Positions 6,095 through 7,638 of a stretch of DNA of 7,638 nucleotides are shown one piece after another. The notes beneath the pieces were generated by a model. The model had not been told where the DNA came from. It saw only the letters and a list, made by a program, of their open reading frames with translations, and made no database searches. Source of the stretch: Bacteroidales bacterium (GTDB lineage Bacteria; Bacteroidota; Bacteroidia; Bacteroidales; VadinHA17); the NCBI GenBank assembly GCA_003155705.1, contig PMEC01000144.1:5429-13066 (forward strand), in the 5' to 3' direction. Position 1 is the stretch's first letter; each line of letters opens with the position of its first letter. The translations under genes and the position numbers were made by a program.

Positions 6095-7638
6095 ATGAAT
6101 CGAATTAAGCTTGAACCAAGAATAAAAAGACTTAGGGAATATTTTCAAAACTATAAGTTATTGAGAACTTTACTCCCAGTGATACCCGGTATACTGGCAC
6201 TTATCTGGTTTCTTGTAAGGGTAATTCCAAAACCTCAACGGGCAAACTATCCGTGTATGAAAGTAGCATACCCGTTAATGTCCGGACTCGTTATATGGTT
6301 AATCGGAATTACCGGCATTTCCACCTCATTGAAACTTTTCTTCAAAAATATAAGGAGGAAAAAATATCTTTTTGCATCCGGATCAGTGCTCCTGCTGTTA
6401 GTGTTTTCAATCTATTATCTTATCAGACAATCAGATCCGCTTTTTGCCGCAAAGGGTCAGAAAGTTCCCATGCATATTCCCAATGCTCCAATGGGTGTGC
6501 CCCAGGGAATAATTCCCGGAAGGGTCGTCTGGAGCTGGGATCCTGATGCCACGAACGAAAACTGCACCAACGATATTTCGAAAAATGACGGGTATTTTCT
6601 GGCAAAGAACAACAACCAGGATGTTATAGATAAGATGCTGGCAGGAACTATACTTGCTATATCTGATAAAAAGGATCCGAAGGAGGCGTGGGATGAGATT
6701 TTCAGACATTTCAACAAACAAAAAGGGAAAGGTGATACCGGATACAGGAACAATGAAACTATTTTCATAAAAATAAACCAGGGTTGTGCCAACTGGAGCA
6801 CCAACGACGATTTCACAAGAAGAAAAGGTTCGCTGGGTTATTCGGAAACCTCACCGCAGATTATACTGGCTGTGCTTAAACAACTCGTAAATATCGCCGG
6901 AGTACCGCAAAATAAAATAATTGTTGCCGACCCGATGGCACATATTTATTCAGATAATTTTGAACTGCTGCATAGTGTATTCCCAAATGTGATTTATGGC
7001 GACCGGACAAAAGAAGCTGAAGCTCTCGGAAGAACATTCCTGGCTCCTGAAACCACGCCTGTCATTTTTTATTCGGATAAAGGAACCGTTTTAAAAGGCG
7101 GACCTGATTGCCTGTACACAGCAATGCAGAATGCTGATTATATGATAAATATTGCTGCATTAAAGGCTCATGCATGCGCAGGGATAACTCTGATGGCAAA
7201 GAATCATTTCGGTTCAATTACCCGAAAAACGGCTGCCAGTTTGCATCCGGGTCTTGTTGGTGACCAGAATGATCATCCCTACAGGCTTGATTATGGTATG
7301 TACCGTGTTCAGGTCGACCTGATGGGAAGTAAATACCTGGGCCGAAATACGGTTCTCAATATTGTCGATGGTTTATGGGGCGGTCCGGAGGCGACAGTAG
7401 CTCCTGTGAAATGGCAGATGGCACCTTTTAATAACGACTGGCCCAATTCAATATTTGTTTCTCTCGATCAGGTTGCCCTTGAATCGGTCTGCTTCGATTT
7501 CCTGAGGTCAGAGGCGATGGTTGGTCTTCCTGACTGGAGAAACCGTCCCAACTTTGCCCAGGGAGTGGATGATTATCTTCACCAGGCAGCATCATCAAAA
7601 AACTGGCCTAAAGGAATTATCTATGATCCGGATAACAG
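6095..7638 (+). CDS. Membrane-anchored DUF362 domain protein (3' end outside window)
   Basis: An open frame of 514 complete codons that has no stop before the window edge. Three hydrophobic segments lie at about residues 25-44, 58-78 and 92-110. Basic flanks (KRLREYFQNYK before the first, KNIRRKK at 84-90 between the second and third) put the N-terminus inside and the large C-terminal domain in the periplasm by the positive-inside rule. That domain carries DUF362 hallmarks: IFIKINQG (223-230), INIAALKAH (351-359) followed by LMAKNHFG (366-373), NIVDGLWGG (422-430), and SLDQVALESVCFDFL (456-470). DUF362 has no settled biochemical function; some relatives are fused to ferredoxin-type Fe-S domains, but none is visible here, and the cysteines present (54, 157, 231, 339, 361, 466) are scattered. 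The ATG at 6095 begins one base after the propeller stop, which suggests translational coupling and a joint role. No Shine-Dalgarno is evident. Other overlapping frames between 6253 and 6816 are shadows of this gene. Confidence 0.87.
   Translation, partial: MNRIKLEPRIKRLREYFQNYKLLRTLLPVIPGILALIWFLVRVIPKPQRANYPCMKVAYPLMSGLVIWLIGITGISTSLKLFFKNIRRKKYLFASGSVLLLLVFSIYYLIRQSDPLFAAKGQKVPMHIPNAPMGVPQGIIPGRVVWSWDPDATNENCTNDISKNDGYFLAKNNNQDVIDKMLAGTILAISDKKDPKEAWDEIFRHFNKQKGKGDTGYRNNETIFIKINQGCANWSTNDDFTRRKGSLGYSETSPQIILAVLKQLVNIAGVPQNKIIVADPMAHIYSDNFELLHSVFPNVIYGDRTKEAEALGRTFLAPETTPVIFYSDKGTVLKGGPDCLYTAMQNADYMINIAALKAHACAGITLMAKNHFGSITRKTAASLHPGLVGDQNDHPYRLDYGMYRVQVDLMGSKYLGRNTVLNIVDGLWGGPEATVAPVKWQMAPFNNDWPNSIFVSLDQVALESVCFDFLRSEAMVGLPDWRNRPNFAQGVDDYLHQAASSKNWPKGIIYDPDN

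Noticed and set aside
6253..6816. Several open frames on both strands (6253-6546 plus; 6423-6605, 6431-6721 and 6457-6816 minus)
   Set aside because: All lie within the continuous DUF362 frame that starts at 6095 and runs off the window end, and none has family features.

Overview
The window looks like a piece of a Bacteroidota chromosome. This is inferred from AT-rich DNA with A/T-rich gene spacers, starts without clear Shine-Dalgarno sequences, a stand-alone Reg_prop-type beta-propeller, and a TAnnTTTG-like promoter element. No rRNA or other taxonomic marker is present, so the assignment is moderate.

Left block, minus strand (58-4810): two genes read right to left. The first is a 1348-residue nonribosomal-peptide-synthetase-like membrane protein with the order adenylation domain, carrier domain, then three tandem modules. 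Each module is a pair of membrane helices followed by a soluble hexapeptide-like domain. This is the layout of the Pls/PosA family (epsilon-poly-lysine synthetase and relatives). The adenylation pocket, read by hand, gives DAESIGTVIK, which resembles lysine-type codes. Seven bases after its stop begins a Sfp-type 4'-phosphopantetheinyl transferase, the enzyme class needed to activate the carrier domain. Together they form a plausible minimal two-gene pathway: activate an amino acid, load it on the carrier, and condense or release it at the membrane. A cationic amino-acid polymer or oligomer is the most interesting possible product, but that is inference.

Middle (4811-5064): a 254-base AT-rich divergent intergenic region holding the start signals of both blocks. 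One Bacteroidota-type promoter candidate faces right.

Right block, plus strand (5065-7638): a small, probably exported protein that is almost entirely a seven-bladed Reg_prop-type propeller without any signalling domain. After one base comes a DUF362 protein with three N-terminal membrane helices and a soluble domain predicted to lie in the periplasm; it runs off the window end. The one-base spacing indicates a transcriptional and translational unit. Whether this pair is functionally linked to the synthetase block is unknown; the divergent arrangement is the only evidence here.

No tRNA, rRNA, insertion sequence, CRISPR array or convincing terminator was seen.
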